Assembly: GCA_963784065.1 (NCBI GenBank)
Contig: CAWAQA010000002.1
Coordinates: forward strand, 62,001-126,000
Length of the DNA: 64,000 nucleotides
DNA from: CAWAQA01 sp963784065
Lineage (GTDB): Bacteria > Acidobacteriota > Vicinamibacteria > Vicinamibacterales > UBA2999
Direction of reading: 5' to 3'
Both the position numbers and the translations under genes were made by a program. The notes beneath the pieces are model-generated. The model made no database searches, was not told where the DNA came from, and was given only the letters and a program-made list of their open reading frames with translations. Below are positions 53,543 through 63,925 of this stretch, piece after piece (positions within the stretch are counted from its first letter, which is position 1; each line of letters starts with the position of its first letter).

Positions 53543-54893
53543 ATGGCCGAAACAGCATTTGCCGCGGCGGAGCGCACACTTCCGCACAATCTCGAAGCCG
53601 AGCGATCCGTGCTCGGGGCGATCCTGGTCCACAACGACGCGTTCAATCTCGCGGCGCAGGTGATCACGCCCGCCGATTTCTACCGCGACGCGCACCGCCG
53701 CATCTTCGACAAGATGATCGCGCTCAGCGAGCGCAACGACGCGATCGACTTCGTCACGCTGAAAGAGGAGCTGTCGCGATCCGGTGAAGTAGACGAAGTC
53801 GGCGGACCTGCGTACATCGCCTCGCTGGCCGACGGCGTGCCGCGCGCGACCAACGTCGAGTACCTACGCACGCATCGTCAAGGACAAGGCGACGCTGCGA
53901 AATCTCATCTATGCGGCGAACAAGATCGCCGCCAACGCGTACGAGGCGGACCAGGATTCGGATCTGATCCTGGACGAGGCGGAGAGCGCGATCTTCTCGG
54001 TGGCCGACGACCGGCTCAAAGCCGGCTTCGTGCCGATGCGCGATCTCGTCAAGGAGAACTTTCCGAAGATCGAGCAGCTGTTCGAGCAGAAACGCCTGAT
54101 CACGGGCGTCCCGACCGGCTTCGTCGATCTCGACGAGATGACGCGCGGCTTCCAGGCCGGCGACCTCATCATCGTCGCGGCGCGGCCGTCGATGGGGAAG
54201 ACGAGCCTGGTCCTCAACATGTCGCAGTACGTGGCGACGCAGCCGAATCTCACCGTCGGGTTCTTCAGCCTCGAAATGTCGAAGGAATCGCTGTTCATCC
54301 GCCTGCTCACCTCGGAGGCGCAGATCGACAGCCACCGGTTGATGAGCGGTGCGATCGGGCAGCGGGACTACGGCCGCATCTCGCACGCGCTCGAGACGCT
54401 GAGCGCGATGCGGCTGTTCATCGACGACACGGCGAACATCGGCGTGCTGGAGATGCGTGCCAAGTCGCGGCGGCTGCAGTCCGAGCACGGGCTCAGCCTG
54501 ATCGTCGTCGATTACATTCAGCTGATGAACGGCCGCGGGCGATTCGAGAACCGCACGCTGGAGCTCGCCTCGATCTCGCGCTCCCTCAAGGGGCTGGCCA
54601 AGGAGCTCGGTGTCCCGATCGTCGTCCTGTCGCAGCTCTCGCGTGCGCCGGAGTCGCGATCGGATCACCGGCCGCAGCTCTCGGATCTGCGCGAGTCGGG
54701 CGCCCTCGAACAGGACGCCGACGTCGTCGCGCTCATCTACCGCGACGACGTCTACAACAAGGACCCGAACAATCCGGACGCAGGCACCGCGGAGGTGATC
54801 GTCGCCAAGCAGCGCAACGGCCCGACCGGCGTCGTGAGGCTGGCTTTCCTTCGCGAGCAGACACGCTTCGCCAATCTCGCGCAAGGCGCATGA
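53543..54893 (+). CDS. dnaB: Replicative DNA helicase DnaB (one frame break)
   Basis: About 449 residues from ATG 53543. One extra base near 53866 (tac-c-tac) divides the N-terminal domain (TLPHNLEAERSVLGAILVHNDAFN ... GPAYIASLADGVPRATNVEYYARIVKDKA) from the linker and motor. Motor motifs: GVPTGFVDLDEMTRGFQAGDLIIVAARPSMGKTSLVLNMSQ (Walker A), FFSLEMSKESLFIRLL, LIVVDYIQLM (Walker B), and VLSQLSRAPESRSDHRPQLSDLRESGALEQDADVV. Essential for chromosome replication. A gene of this kind cannot be dead in a living cell, which argues that the break is not real. Confidence 0.95.
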
Positions 54894-54906
54894 CCATTTG
54901 TGATTG

Positions 54907-54978
54907 GATTTGCGATCTGTGGTTCGTGATTGACGATGATGATTGACACGGAGCCATTCGCATCACGAATCGCAAATC
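54907..54978 (+). repeat. Inverted repeat, gatttgcgat family
   Basis: gatttgcgat (54907-54916) pairs with atcgcaaatc (54969-54978), surrounded by further gtgatt/aattac-type text. Same family as 14729-14814. It lies between dnaB and alr. Confidence 0.7.
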
Positions 54979-54994
54979 GCCAATTACGAATGAC

Positions 54995-56179
54995 ATGATT
55001 CGCAGCACGGTCGCCCACGTGGACCTCGCCGCGCTGCAGGCGAACTTCCGCGCGATACAGGAGTTCCTGGCAGGCGGATCCGACGGTCCGCCTCTCCGAG
55101 AGGCGAAGCCCGCAGCCGGAAGCCCGGAGTCCGGAGCCGCGCCGCCTGGAATCATCGCCGTCGTCAAGGCGAACGCCTATGGGCACGGATCACAGCGCGT
55201 CGCCCTGGCGCTCGAGGCTGCCGGGGCGACGATGCTGGCAGTGGCCGACATCGAGGAAGGCATCGTGCTGCGGCGCGGCGGCGTGCGGGTGCCGATCCTC
55301 ATCTTCGGCGCGCTCAGCGTGAGCGACCTCGACGGCCTCTTCGAGTTCTCGCTGACCCCGACCATCTCGACGCCGTCGGCGGCGCGCGCGGTGCAGGCGG
55401 CCGCGGCGAAGCGGCACGCGGTGATTCCGTATCACTTGAAGATCGACACCGGGATGAACCGCCTCGGCTTCCGTCACGACAACCTCCGGCGCACGGTCCC
55501 TGAGCTGCTCGGCAGCGAGAACCTCTCGCTCGACGCGGTCTACACGCACTTCGCGTCGGCCGACGTGCCCGACAGCCCGGTCTTCCACGAGCAGCGCATC
55601 AGGTTCGAGGCGGCGCTGGCCACGGTCAGCGGCCTCGGCGGCACGCCGCGATTGCGCCACGCGGCCAACAGTGCGGCGCTGCTGCGGGACTCACGCGTCT
55701 GGTACGACGTCGTGCGCCCCGGGCTGCTCCTCTATGGCATTGTCCCGCCGCCGCTCGCGTCAACGATTCCGCTTCGTTCCGTCATGTCGCTCTCGAGCCG
55801 CGTGGTTGCCGTCAAAGGCCTGCGGCCCGGCGAAGGGGTCGGATACGGCTGGCGATTCACCGCCGATCGGCCGCGAACGATCGCCGTCGTTCCCGCCGGC
55901 TACGCGGATGGCGTGGACACGCGCATGGGGGGCCGCGGCCACGTCCTGATTCGAGGCGTTCGCGTGCCGATCGTCGGCGCGGTCTCGATGGACATGATGA
56001 CCGTGGACGTCACGGATCTCGAAACCGTGCAACCGGGTGACGAGGTCGTCATCCTCGGGAGTCAGGGCGACGAGAGCTGGCAGCAAATCGACGCCCGCGA
56101 GGTGGCGTCGGCCATCGGAACGATTCCATGGGAAATCGTTTGCCGCCTCGGCACCCGGGTCGAAAGGACACTACACTGA
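54995..56179 (+). CDS. alr: Alanine racemase with a repeat-derived insertion near the N-terminus
   Basis: 394 residues, intact. STVAHVDLAALQANFRAIQEFL opens the TIM barrel. The PLP lysine is in VVKANAYGHGS, the catalytic tyrosine in GEGVGYGWRF, and RHAANSAALLRD and VSMDMMTVDVTD are typical. Makes D-alanine for peptidoglycan. Between the first helix and the PLP strand there are about 27 extra residues (AGGSDGPPLREAKPAAGSPE and on). They are encoded by aggcgga...tccgcctctccgag and agccggaagcccggagtccgg text that matches spacer repeats elsewhere in the window. Family members go directly from this helix to the strand. The insertion keeps the frame. Confidence 0.93.
   Translation: MIRSTVAHVDLAALQANFRAIQEFLAGGSDGPPLREAKPAAGSPESGAAPPGIIAVVKANAYGHGSQRVALALEAAGATMLAVADIEEGIVLRRGGVRVPILIFGALSVSDLDGLFEFSLTPTISTPSAARAVQAAAAKRHAVIPYHLKIDTGMNRLGFRHDNLRRTVPELLGSENLSLDAVYTHFASADVPDSPVFHEQRIRFEAALATVSGLGGTPRLRHAANSAALLRDSRVWYDVVRPGLLLYGIVPPPLASTIPLRSVMSLSSRVVAVKGLRPGEGVGYGWRFTADRPRTIAVVPAGYADGVDTRMGGRGHVLIRGVRVPIVGAVSMDMMTVDVTDLETVQPGDEVVILGSQGDESWQQIDAREVASAIGTIPWEIVCRLGTRVERTLH
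55072..55093 (+). repeat. Palindromic repeat inside alr coding sequence
   Basis: aggcgga (55072-55078) and tccgcct (55087-55093) pair around an 8-base loop, followed by ctcc. Compare the spacer copy at 53167-53188. It encodes part of the extra alr segment. Confidence 0.6.
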
Positions 56180-56277
56180 GACCGCGAGGACCACGAGGAC
56201 GGGAGCCCGGACCGAGAGACACGTACCGCTCAACCGAGATGAGTACCTCTGTGTCTCCCTCGTGGTTCTGAGGATGT

Positions 56278-57661
56278 ATGAAGTCCCCCAAGGTTGTCTT
56301 CGTCTGCCAGGAATGCGGCTCGCAGTTCCCGAAGTGGGCCGGCCGTTGCAACGAGTGCGGCGCCTGGAACGCGATCGTCGAGGAGCGCGCGGTCGAGCCG
56401 TCGGTGGCGGCGGCGGGGAATCGCTATGCGCAGTTCGCGCCGGGCACGTCGGCGAAACTGTACGCGGATGTCGAGACGGCGAACGCGCATGCGCCTGTCC
56501 ACGGGCATCACCGAGTTCGATCGCGTGCTCGGCGGCGGCGTGGTGCCAGGCTCGCTCGTGCTGCTTGGCGGCGAGCCGGGCATCGGCAAGTCGACGCTCC
56601 TGCTCCAGGCGGCGGCGCACTTCGCGCGCGAGGTCGGCCCCGTGCTCTATGCCTCGGGCGAGGAGTCGGAGCACCAGATCAAGAGCCGCGGCGATCGGCT
56701 CGGCGTGGGCCAGACGCCGCTGTACCTGCTGTCGGAGACGTGCATCGAGCGCATCCTCGAGGAAATCGCGCGCCTCAAGCCCGTCCTGGTCATCGTCGAT
56801 TCCGTCCAGACCGTCTTCTCGCTCAAGTTCCAGTCCGCGCCCGGCAGCATCGGGCAGGTGCGCGAAGCGGCCACGCAGTTCCTCTTCGCGGCCAAAGGGC
56901 AGAACATCCCCACGGTGCTCGTCGGCCACATCACCAAGGACGGAAGCCTTGCCGGGCCCAAGGTGCTGGAGCACGTCGTGGATACGGTGCTCTATTTCGA
57001 GGGCGAGCGGCACCACTCCCATCGGGTGGTTCGCGCCGTGAAGAACCGCTTTGGCGCCGTGAGCGAGCTCGGCGTGTTCGAGATGACCGGCACCGGGCTG
57101 CGGCCGGTGCCGAATCCCTCGAAGCTGTTCCTGGCCGAGCGGGCGTCGGGCACGCCGGGGTCTGCCGTGCTGTGCTGCGTCGAAGGATCGCGCCCGATTC
57201 TGGTGGAAGTGCAGGCGCTGGTCAGCACGAGCACCTTCGGGAATGCCCGGCGCATGGCCATCGGGATCGACCAGAATCGCTTATCGCTTTTGTTGGCGGT
57301 GCTCGAAAAGCGCGCAGGTCTGACCCTCGCGGGCGATGACGTTTATGTCAATATCGCAGGTGGCATGAGCATCGAGGAGCCGGCGGCGGACCTGAGCGTG
57401 GTGGCGGCCGTCGCCTCCAGCGTCCGGAACCACGGCCTGGCGCCCTCGACCGCGATGTTCGGGGAAGTGGGCCTGAGCGGGGAAATCCGGGGCATTCCGC
57501 AGGCGGCGCTGCGGGTCCGGGAGGCGATCCAAATGGGCTTCACGCGTATCGTCATGCCGTCGGCCAACGTGGACCCGGCCGATCCGGCGCATGCCGAGGG
57601 TCAGTGCGAATTGGTAGGAGTCCGAACGGTGGGGGAGGCCCTCGATCAGCTCATCGCTTGA
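56278..57661 (+). CDS. radA: DNA repair protein RadA (one frame break)
   Basis: About 460 residues from ATG 56278. One extra base near 56492 (gcg-c-atg) splits the zinc ribbon (FVCQECGSQFPKWAGRCNECGAWNAIVEE) from RLSTGITEFDRVLGGGVVPGSLVLLGGEPGIGKSTLLLQ (Walker A). Further motifs: ASGEESEHQIKSRGDRLG, VIVDSVQTVFS, the RadA-specific KNRFG (in VKNRFGAVSELGVFEM), and the Lon-like C-terminal domain DVYVNIAGGMSIEEPAADLSV. Acts in recombination intermediate processing. Normal length once repaired. Confidence 0.94.
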
Positions 57662-57736
57662 TTTTCTGACGCGGCGGCTCTAAGGTTCCAGCTTCATACC
57701 GGCTTGTCGCGTTCATTCGCCCTCTGGGGGGTGGTC

Positions 57737-58810
<1,074 letters not shown>

Positions 58811-58921
58811 ACTCAAGGCACAACGGGCCCGCTCAAGCCGGCGCCCTGCGTGCATGACGTATTCACCTCGCAGGGGCCGGCTCAGCCGGCCCTCGAGCGT
58901 GTCGCTTGAGCTTTGTGCCTT

Positions 58922-59666
58922 GTGAAGATTCCTCCCTTCCATTGGTGGCGGACCGTTTTCTATCTGATCCCCGCCATCACCCTGTACACGATCGTCCTCG
59001 GCACGCTCTCCCTCGGCTCGAGCCTGTTCCAGAAGACCGGTTACTTCGCGCATTGGTGCGCGCGCACGTGGTCGCGACTGATCCTGAAGACCACGGGCGT
59101 CGCGGTCGAGGTCGTCGGGCTCGACCGCCTCGAGCCGGGCCGCACCTACGTCTTCGTCTCCAACCACCAGAGCATTTACGACATTCCCATCCTGTTCTGG
59201 TCGCTGCCGTATCAGTTGCGCATCATCGCGAAGGAGTCGCTCGGGAGATTTCCGTTTCTCGGGTGGCACCTGCGGCGCACCGGCCACATGCTCGTCGATC
59301 GCAGGCGTCCCGCGCGCGCCGTCTTCACCTGGGCGTCGCAGCTCACCGCGCACGGCCTGTCGCTGTTCGTCTTCCCCGAAGGCACCCGCAGCCGCGACGG
59401 CCGCGTCGGCCCGTTCAAGGGCGGCAGCTTTTTCCTCGCGCTCGACGCCGAAACTGCCCATCGTGCCGTTGTCGTTGGTCGGCAGCCGGCACGTGATGCT
59501 GAAGGGACGGCTGGCGACTTATCCCGGTCGGGTGAAGCTCGTCATCCACGAGCCGATGGACACGACGGCGCTGTCGAGGTCCGATGCGCGGGCGTTTGCC
59601 GAACGCGTCCGCCAGGTTCTCGCGCCCGACGCGGAGAGCGACTGTGACCTTCTCCGTAGCGCCTGA
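58922..59666 (+). CDS. plsC: 1-acyl-sn-glycerol-3-phosphate acyltransferase (one frame break)
   Basis: About 247 residues from GTG 58922, with one extra base near 59449 (gcc-g-aaa). An N-terminal membrane segment (VFYLIPAITLYTIVLGTLSLGSSLF) is followed by the acyltransferase blocks VSNHQSIYDIPIL (HxxxxD variant NHQS-x-x-D), GRFPFLGWHLRRTGHMLVDRR, FVFPEGTRSRDGRVGPFKGGSF and, after the break, LPIVPLSLVGSRHVMLKG. Adds the second acyl chain to make phosphatidic acid. The 3' end overlaps the next gene's GTG by 23 bases. Confidence 0.9.
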
Positions 59667-60235
59667 GCTCGCCGCGATCGTGCGGCCTGGCGTCTTGCGG
59701 CTCGACGGCGCCACCGTCGTCGAGCACGACCCGCGCATGGACGCGCCGCTCGCCGCGATCGCCGAATCCTTCCGGCTGAAGCCGGACGCCACAAGTCATC
59801 AAGAGGCAAGCGGCTTCCACCTTCAGGCGGAAGAAGTTCGCACCATGTACAAGCGCGTCGGGCTCGACCCGACGAAGCGGCGGCCGTCGTCAGAGGCGCT
59901 GCTGCGCCGGGTCCGGAAAGGCGATCCGCTGCCGCGCATCAATTCGATGGTCGACGTCTGCAACTGGTGCTCGCTGGAGTTCCAACTTCCGTACGGCCTG
60001 TACGACGCGGCGCGGATCGAGGGCGACGTCGTGCTGCGGCTGGGTCACGAGGGCGAGTCCTACGCGGGCATCCGCAAGGACGACGTGCACGTCGGCGGCC
60101 GGATCACGCTGGCGGATCGGGTCGGGCCATTCGGCAACCCGACGTCCGACTCGGCCCGAACCATGGTGACGACCGCTACGACGTCCGCTTTGCTCGTCGT
60201 CTTCGCTCCGCATGAGCTCGATACTGCCCGGCTGA
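59644..60235 (+). CDS. B3/4-domain protein (phenylalanyl-tRNA-synthetase beta-like) with in-frame REP insertion
   Basis: About 197 residues from the GTG at 59644. The B3/4 fold is seen in MYKRVGLDPTKRRPSSEALLRRVRKGDPLPRINSMVDVCNWCSLEFQLPYGLYDAARIEG, then GRITLADRVGPFGNPTSDSARTMVT. Stand-alone members may edit or bind misacylated tRNA; role not proven. Residues about 43-62 (LKPDATSHQEASGFHLQ) are encoded by a REP palindrome (59769-59786) and a degenerate opposed copy, and have no counterpart in the family. The frame given continues into csbD without a stop. One extra base in the last codons would end it at the TGA 60233-60235, which I adopt with reservation. Confidence 0.7.
59769..59833 (+). 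repeat. REP-like pair inside the B3/4-domain gene
   Basis: cttccggctgaagccgga (59769-59786) is followed by ggcttccaccttcaggcggaag (59812-59833), a degenerate opposed copy of the same element. It encodes the extra LKPDATSHQEASGFHLQ segment. Confidence 0.65.
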
Positions 60236-60321
60236 ACTCATGTCCTGGATGTGACCGCCGCACGTATGCACGAGTTCACGGGAGGCACGGCTCATGCTGT
60301 GTTCACTGCGGGAGGCGACAT

Positions 60322-60525
60322 ATGAACGAAGACGAGCTCAAGGGTAAGGTTGATCAGGTCAAGGGCCGCGCGAAGCAGGCGGCCGGCGACATCACCGACA
60401 ACGAGCGCCTGCACGACGAAGGCGTTGCTGACGAAGCCGCCGGAGAGGCGCGCGAAGGTTTCGGCCGCGCTCGCCGCAAGGTCGGCGAGGCGATTGAGGA
60501 CATCGGCGAGAACATCAAGAAGTAG
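60322..60525 (+). CDS. csbD: CsbD-family general stress protein
   Basis: 67 residues from ATG 60322 with ribosome-binding site gggagg. MNEDELKGKVDQVKGRAKQAAGDITDNERLHDEGVADEAAGEA is the CsbD family pattern; the charged helical end is EAIEDIGENIKK. A small soluble stress protein of unknown mechanism, sigma-B controlled in Bacillus. It is in frame with the preceding gene but has its own strong ribosome-binding site. Confidence 0.9.
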   Translation: MNEDELKGKVDQVKGRAKQAAGDITDNERLHDEGVADEAAGEAREGFGRARRKVGEAIEDIGENIKK

Positions 60526-60599
60526 CCGGCGTGGGTAGTGGGCTGCGGGCTCGGATGCTCGCGGCCCGCTGCGCGCTGATGCTCCGCCGCCAGGCCGCG

Positions 60600-60649
60600 C
60601 TTCCGGCTAGCCGGAGGTCGGCCTCGTGGCTTCCGGCTTCAGCCGGAAG
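60600..60649 (+). repeat. Two REP-like palindromes after csbD
   Basis: cttccggctagccggagg (60600-60617) and cttccggcttcagccggaag (60630-60649) stand between the convergent csbD and Yip1-type genes and could serve as terminators. Confidence 0.7.
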
Positions 60650-60654
60650 ATCGC

Positions 60655-61152
60655 TCAAACGAACGCCGTGATCAGCACGAACAGGAGCCAGCCGATCAGC
60701 ACCACCGCCACAGCTCGAGCCGTGCTGCGGTAATCGAGGGCCTGTCGCACCGCGATCACGGTTGCCGCAAGCAGCCAGAACGCCACCACCACCTGTACCA
60801 CCCTGCCCAGGAACGGGATGAACGCGAAGAACGCGAACATGTTCGGCGCGTACGAAAAGCCGATGACGCGCAGCAGTTCGCCCATGTCGGTATGGGTGCC
60901 CGGCTCCCGCAGCAGCCGCCCGCCGATCAAATACGTCACGCCCGCCCACATGATCCACCCGATCAGCGCGGCAAGCGTCACCTGCACCAGCGAAAGCGGG
61001 CCTCGCGTCAGCCCCGCGCCGATACCAGCGGCCACGCTGGCGATCACGACGACGGCGAGGGCCTGCCCGGTCGCAGAGGGGCTCGCCTCGATCTCCTCGA
61101 ACGTGGCCGGATGGAGCTTCAGCACGCCGGTGAGACGCTGGCCAAAAGTCAT
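60655..61152 (-). CDS. Yip1-family membrane protein
   Basis: 165 residues from ATG 61152, five membrane segments (about 30-50, 58-78, 95-120, 122-140, 145-163). LTGVLKLHPATFEEIEASPSATGQALAVV opens it, as in bacterial Yip1/DUF1282 proteins. ELLRVIGFSYAPNMFAFFAFIPFLG in the middle is the family core. Function unknown in bacteria. Its start overlaps the stop of the ABC ATPase gene by four bases, so it is a co-translated tail of the importer operon. Confidence 0.8.
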   Translation of the reverse strand: MTFGQRLTGVLKLHPATFEEIEASPSATGQALAVVVIASVAAGIGAGLTRGPLSLVQVTLAALIGWIMWAGVTYLIGGRLLREPGTHTDMGELLRVIGFSYAPNMFAFFAFIPFLGRVVQVVVAFWLLAATVIAVRQALDYRSTARAVAVVLIGWLLFVLITAFV

Positions 61153-62190
61153 GGGACGAATGATGGCACGGATGGGGCGGCGAGGCGTGAGCCGGTCCGC
61201 AGGTCGAAGAGGTGCAGCCGGCCGGGGCGGAACGCGAGCCGCACCTGCGCATGCTCGGCGGGCGGGGCCGCCGTCGTGAGCGCCACGGCGGAAGGCGAGC
61301 CGGGCGCATCGAGGCGCAGGTAGACGACCGTGTCGTGGCCGCGCGGCTCGATCACGTCCACCGTGGCGCCGAGCGGTCCGTTCGCGTCGAGGAGCACGTC
61401 TTGCGGCCGCACGCCGACGAGCGAGCCGGCCGGTGCGGCAATTCCCGGCACCGGCGCGGCAAGGAGGTTCATCGCGGGAGACCCGATGAAGCGCGCCACG
61501 AACGTGTTCACGGGACGCGCATAGACGTCGAGCGGCGGGCCCGACTGCTCGATGCGCCCGTCGCGCATGACCGCCACCTGCTGTCCCAGCGTCATCGCTT
61601 CCTCCTGATCGTGCGTCACGTAGACAATCGTGGCGTGCAGCCGCCGATGCAGGCGGAGCAATTCAGCGCGCGCCTGCGTGCGCAGTGCGGGGTCGAGGTT
61701 CGAGAGCGGCTCGTCGAGCAGGAACGCCTTCGGCGCCCGCACCATGGCCCTGCCCAGGGCCACGCGCTGGCGCTGTCCGCCTGACAACTGCGCCGGCCGC
61801 CGATCGAGCAGCGACTCGAGCTCGAGCGCGGCGGCGATGCTCCCGACACGCTCGTCGATGGCTCGCCCGATCGGCGCCGCGAACGCGCAGTCCGTACGCG
61901 AGATTGTCGCGCACGCTCATGTGCGGATAGAGCGCGTAGCTTTGAAACACCATGGCCAGGTCACGCGCCTGCGGCGGCAGCGCGGTGACGTCGGCGCCGC
62001 CGATTGAGATGTCGCCGCGTGACGGTGACTCGAGCCCCGCGATCACGCGCAGCAGCGTGCTCTTGCCGCAACCGGATGGCCCGACGAGCACGAGGAGCTC
62101 GCCATCCCCAACCTGCAGGTCGATGCCGCGCAGCGCGGCGTGTCCGGTCGCATACGTCTTCTCGATCCCGCGCAGGATGATGTCCGCCAC
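61149..62190 (-). CDS. Sugar-type ABC importer ATPase (MalK/UgpC family); one frame break
   Basis: About 346 residues from ATG 62190, with one extra base near 61883 (cgc-g-ttc). Walker A LVGPSGCGKSTLLRVIAGLE, Q-loop MVFQSYALYPHMSVRDNLAYGL, signature LSGGQRQRVALGRAMVRAP, Walker B FLLDEPLSNLDPALR, H-loop YVTHDQEEAM. The C-terminal regulatory OB domain is present (GVRPQDVLLDANG and onward). Powers the two permeases upstream. Substrate unknown; the family covers maltose, trehalose, glycerol-phosphate and other sugars. Confidence 0.92.
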
Positions 62191-62193
62191 TGG

Positions 62194-63021
62194 TCAGCCC
62201 TTGGTGGCGCCCGCCGTCAGGCCGGCGACGATGCGGCGCTGGAACGCCAGCACGAGCAGCGCCACTGGGACGGTGGCCACGACCGCTGCCGCCAGCACCT
62301 GGCCCCACGGCACCTGATAGCGGCCGCGGAACAGCGCAATCGCCACCGGCACCGTGTAGCGGTCGGGTCCGAGCGTGAACGACAGCGCGAACAGGAACTC
62401 GTTCCAGCAGTAAAGGAACGTGAGGATCGCGGTACTGGCCAGTCCTGGCGCAGCCAGCGGCAGCACGACATCACGCAGCGCGCGCAGCCGGCTGGCGCCG
62501 TCGATCATCGCGGCGTCCTCGAGATCGCGCGGGAGCTGGCGGAAGAAACCGGTCAGCAGCCAGACTGAGAGCGGCGTGGCAAATGTGAGGTACGGGAGCA
62601 CGAGGCCCGGGTACGTGTCGATCAGCCGCAGTTCCCGCAGGATCAGATAGAGCGGCGGCACGACCGAGATCTGCGGAAACATCGAGACCGCGAGGATGAG
62701 TGCCAGCAGGGCACTCTTGCCTGGCAGCGGCAGGCGCGCGAGCGCATACGCGCAGAGCGCGGCCACCGGAATCGCCAGCGCCGTCGTCGCGCCGGCGACG
62801 ATGAGCGAGTTGCGGATCGGCACGAGGAAATCCCGTTCGTCGAAGAGCACCCGATAGTGCTGCAGCGACGGCTGCACCGGCAGCAGCGACGACGGCGGCT
62901 CGAAGAGGCGCGCTTCGGGCGTCAGCGACGACACGATGGTCCAGTACACGGGAAACAGGAGCGCGGCCACCAGGGCCAGCCCCGCCGTGATCCACGCTGC
63001 CTGCGCCGCGCGCCGCATCAT
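62194..63021 (-). CDS. Sugar ABC importer permease, MalG family
   Basis: 275 residues, six membrane segments, unbroken. The EAA loop is DLEDAAMIDGASRLRALRDVVLPLAAPGL. N-terminal segment ITAGLALVAALLFPVYWTIVSSLTPE and the final PWGQVLAAAVVATVPVALLVLAFQRRIVAGLTAGATKG are typical of the second permease. The ATPase starts four bases after its stop. Confidence 0.92.
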   Translation of the reverse strand: MMRRAAQAAWITAGLALVAALLFPVYWTIVSSLTPEARLFEPPSSLLPVQPSLQHYRVLFDERDFLVPIRNSLIVAGATTALAIPVAALCAYALARLPLPGKSALLALILAVSMFPQISVVPPLYLILRELRLIDTYPGLVLPYLTFATPLSVWLLTGFFRQLPRDLEDAAMIDGASRLRALRDVVLPLAAPGLASTAILTFLYCWNEFLFALSFTLGPDRYTVPVAIALFRGRYQVPWGQVLAAAVVATVPVALLVLAFQRRIVAGLTAGATKG

Positions 63022-63925
63022 CGCTCCTCGGTCCTGCCCGGCTCAGCACCCGCACACAGACGAGCGCAAAGACGAACGTGAGCGCGAAGACGGCGACCGC
63101 GAGCGCCGATCCGTATCCGAAACGCAGACGCTGCATGAGCGCGATGAAGGCGTAGAGCGACAGCGGCTCGGTGGCCGTGCCGGGCCGCCGCCGGTGAGCA
63201 CGTACGGGAGATCGAAGAGCCTGCAGCGCGTCGAGCGCCCGGAACGTGCCGGCAACGACGATCGCCGGGCGCAGCAGCGGCAGCGTAATCGTGGCGAACT
63301 GGCGGATCGGTCCGGCGCCATCCACGCGTGACGCCTCATAGAGCGTCGGGTCGATCGTCTGCAGGCCGGCGAGCAGCAGGATCGCCACAAACGGCGTCGT
63401 CTTCCAGACGTCGGCGGTGACGATCGGAACCCAGGCGGCCAGCGGGTGCACGAACCAGTCGAACGTGGGTCCGCCCGGTCCTCCGCTCTGCAGCGGCACG
63501 TTGAGGATGCCCGCCTGCCCGTCGAACATGAATCGCCACACCAGTGCGGCGACGACGGTCGGGATCGCCCACGGCAACAGTGCCGCGACCCGCACCAGCC
63601 CGCGGCCGCGTGCGACGTGGTGCATCGTCAGCGCCAGCGCGAGGCCCAGCGACAGCTCGAGCGGAACGCTGATTGCCGCGAATCCCACGGTGTGGAGGAG
63701 GGCGTCGCGGAACCGCGGATCGGCGATCGCCTCCTGGAAGTTGGCGATGCCGATGAAGGGCCGGCCGAGCCACGGCAGGCGGAGGTCGTGCAGGTGCAGC
63801 GCTTCCCAGCCGGTGACCGCGATGGGGATCAGCGCGACGAGCAGGATGACACCGGCGGCGGGCGCGACCATCAACAGGGCCACGCGGACGTCGGCGCGGT
63901 CGGCGCGCGGCGCTCCGCCGCTCAT
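63018..63925 (-). CDS. Sugar ABC importer permease, MalF/UgpA family (one gain and one loss of a base)
   Basis: About 300 residues from ATG 63925. Six membrane segments, EAA loop LYEASRVDGAGPIRQFATITLPLLRP. One extra base near 63214 (cag-g-ctc) is followed 35 bases later by one missing base in ccc-gg-cac near 63180. Repairing both gives LFDLPYVLTGGGPGTATEPLSLYAFIALMQ, the usual permease segment. The distal end (RVLSRAGPR...) is not certain; the frame stays open into the next gene, and a TGA at 63018-63020 in another frame overlaps the MalG-type start. Confidence 0.85.
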
